The notes below the pieces were generated by a model that ran no database searches, was not told the DNA's origin, and was given only the letters and a program-made list of their open reading frames with translations. The translations under genes were made by a program, and so were the position numbers. Below, piece by piece: positions 62,765 through 64,000 of a stretch of 64,000 nt of DNA. Source of the stretch: Acidimicrobiales bacterium MED-G01 (GTDB taxonomy: Bacteria > Actinomycetota > Acidimicrobiia > Acidimicrobiales > Poriferisodalaceae); NCBI GenBank assembly GCA_002457435.1, contig NTLA01000007.1, positions 1 through 64,000 on the forward strand, written 5' to 3'. Within the stretch, counting starts at the first letter, position 1. Each line of letters starts with the position of its first letter.

Positions 62765-64000
62765 ATGGATCTACGCGGCACTTCAGTAAGACGACGTGAA
62801 GACGCGCCACTCCTCAGGGGGGAAGGAACGTTCGTTGGTGATATCGAGTTCGATAATCCGGCCTATGTGCATTACCTGACTTCGACGATCGCCCACGCAA
62901 AGGTGCTTTCAATAGAGACTTCGGCGGCACTGTCGATGCCTGGCGTCATTGACATAGTCACCAATGCCGATCTTGATATCGGTCCCTATCCATCGGCAAA
63001 CCCACTTTTTGATGAGGCGATGGTTCGACCATTGTTAGCTGACGATCGAGTTAGGTTCGTTGGAGAACCAGTCGTAGCCATAGTTGCAGAATCTCCGTCC
63101 ATCGCCACAGACGCCGCAGAACTCATTGAAATCGATTATCAACCTCTGGATGTTGTGGTAGATGTCGAGGCCGCCCTGGATTCCCAAGTGTTGTTGTTTG
63201 ACGAGGCGGCTGAAGGCAACGTGGTATGTCGCATGGAAGCTGAGGGGTTGGAGGCGGATTTTGCTTCTTGTGAAGTCGTAACCGAGGTACGAACGGTCAA
63301 TAATCGTCTCGCTCCAGCACCCATCGAGACCCGCGTTGCAGCAGCGGAGTGGCGCAACGATGGTCGTCTCCACTGTTTCAACGCCGGTCAAGGGCCTCAC
63401 CCGGTGCGCGCAGCGATTGCATCCATTCTGGGACTCGACAAAGAACAAGTGCGAGTAGTTTCTCGCGATGTCGGAGGCAGTTTTGGTGCTAAGGCACGCC
63501 CGTCCCCCGAAGAGGCAATTTTGGGTTGGATTTCGAAACGAGTGGATCGCCCTGTTGTTTGGGTTCCAAGTCGCAGCGACGACATGGTCGGGCTCGGCCA
63601 CGGCAGAGGACAAATACAGTACTGCCGCATTGGGGGAACCGCTGCCGGAGATATCACCGCTTACCATCTTCACGTAGTGCAAGAAGCAGGGGCCTATCCC
63701 GCAGGTGGCGCTGGGTTACCAGCTAATGCCCGAGCGATGTTGACTGGTTGTTACGACATACCAAGCGTCGGTTTTAGTTCCGTATCAGTAGTGACCAACA
63801 CCACTCCAACTGGCGCTTATCGGGGTGCCGGTCGACCGGAGGCCGCGGCAGCGATTGAGAGAGCGGTCGACGCATTCGCTGCGGAAATCGGTATGGACTC
63901 AACAGAAGTCCGTCGACGCAACTTTCTAAGTCCTCAGAGTTTTCCTTTAACGACGAAAACTGGGTCGGCCTATGACAGCGGTGAATACGAAGCAAGCCTC
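62765..64000 (+). CDS. Molybdopterin-dependent dehydrogenase large subunit, CoxL form II-like (partial)
   Basis: The 412 visible codons from ATG 62765 stay open to the window end, so the protein is cut off at its C-terminus. It is the large subunit of the xanthine dehydrogenase/CO dehydrogenase family. VGGSFGAK lies at 236-243 and AYRGAGR at 351-357. AYRGAGR is the motif of CoxL form II; form I CO dehydrogenase has AYxCSFR. The actual substrate is therefore uncertain and may be an aldehyde or heterocycle. The medium (FAD) and small (2Fe-2S) subunits should lie beyond the window. It is divergent from the B12 operon. Confidence 0.88.
   Translation, partial: MDLRGTSVRRREDAPLLRGEGTFVGDIEFDNPAYVHYLTSTIAHAKVLSIETSAALSMPGVIDIVTNADLDIGPYPSANPLFDEAMVRPLLADDRVRFVGEPVVAIVAESPSIATDAAELIEIDYQPLDVVVDVEAALDSQVLLFDEAAEGNVVCRMEAEGLEADFASCEVVTEVRTVNNRLAPAPIETRVAAAEWRNDGRLHCFNAGQGPHPVRAAIASILGLDKEQVRVVSRDVGGSFGAKARPSPEEAILGWISKRVDRPVVWVPSRSDDMVGLGHGRGQIQYCRIGGTAAGDITAYHLHVVQEAGAYPAGGAGLPANARAMLTGCYDIPSVGFSSVSVVTNTTPTGAYRGAGRPEAAAAIERAVDAFAAEIGMDSTEVRRRNFLSPQSFPLTTKTGSAYDSGEYEASL

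Noticed and set aside
62502..62810. Minus-strand 102-codon frame across the B12 leader
   Set aside because: The same bases form the cobalamin riboswitch and its expression platform; the predicted peptide is basic and unlike any gene nearby.
63035..63682. Minus-strand 215-codon frame inside the CoxL-like gene
   Set aside because: The plus strand encodes conserved motifs of the molybdopterin family across the same bases; the minus frame is a shadow.
1..64000. CRISPR arrays, insertion sequences, prophage, toxin-antitoxin or defence islands
   Set aside because: No direct-repeat arrays, transposase or integrase signatures, restriction genes or composition breaks were seen anywhere in the window.

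Overview
The window looks like a chromosomal segment of an uncultivated, probably aquatic, member of the class Acidimicrobiia (Actinomycetota). Three lines of sequence evidence support this. The block argS-lysA-hom-thrC-rho-rpmE-prfA-prmC-sua5-wecA-atpI matches the gene order known from Mycobacterium and its relatives. Actinobacterial marker families are present: WhiB, a PdtaS-type kinase, DUF3107, DUF3090, an SCO1664-type protein, an MSMEG_4193-type phosphatase, F420-linked enzymes and a mycothiol-type DinB protein. A secreted protein carries the YWLV-type ~42-residue repeats I associate with Acidimicrobiia. Base composition is moderate and even. I see no insertion sequence, phage, integrase, CRISPR array, rRNA or obvious island. 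Genes are packed tightly and no gene-free stretch exceeds about 300 bases.

Layout. 1-15,100 (minus strand): arginine-tRNA ligase, lysine and threonine biosynthesis, rho, L31, an unknown protein, RF1, a fused PrmC-Sua5, rpiB, glyA, wecA and the start of the ATP synthase operon (partial AtpI). A plus-strand tRNA-Arg(CCG) sits upstream of argS. 15,100-24,000: FetB-like permease, two F420-related proteins, a cysteine-rich lipoprotein, a family 5 uracil-DNA glycosylase, the conserved phosphatase/DUF3090/SCO1664 trio, etfBA, a lipid kinase and a GDPD. 24,400-31,250: WhiB, a PdtaS-like kinase, DUF3107, SelO, Mrp and a divergent SufR-like regulator. 31,400-38,000: a complete ccmABCDEFGHI cluster (cytochrome c maturation System I). 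38,000-53,500: biotinyl-carrier protein, small membrane proteins, acyl-CoA metabolism genes, a Zn-dehydrogenase, a degenerate GGDEF protein, an archaeal-type valS, the repeat/L,D-transpeptidase protein, MscS and two enoyl-CoA hydratases. 53,500-62,700: a long minus-strand run headed by a cobalamin riboswitch, with B12 uptake (btuF-btuC-btuD) and B12 salvage (cobO-cobU-cobT-cobS), followed by a thioesterase, an oligopeptide-type binding protein and rsgA. 62,765-end: the start of a molybdopterin dehydrogenase large subunit (CoxL form II-like).

How the genes work together. B12 is imported and remodelled rather than visibly made from scratch. Electron transfer is represented by c-type cytochrome maturation, ETF, an acyl-CoA dehydrogenase and F420 proteins. 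Several genes start 6-8 bases downstream of a TANNNT hexamer with no Shine-Dalgarno, which suggests leaderless transcription, while internal operon genes have good ribosome binding sites or ATGA/GTGA/TGATG overlaps.

No dramatic new system stands out. The most promising items are the complete System I cluster in an actinobacterium, the PrmC-Sua5 fusion, the unknown gene coupled to prfA, the duplicated-cysteine lipoprotein, an orphan membrane protein with its own terminator, and the riboswitch with a visible Shine-Dalgarno sequestering switch.
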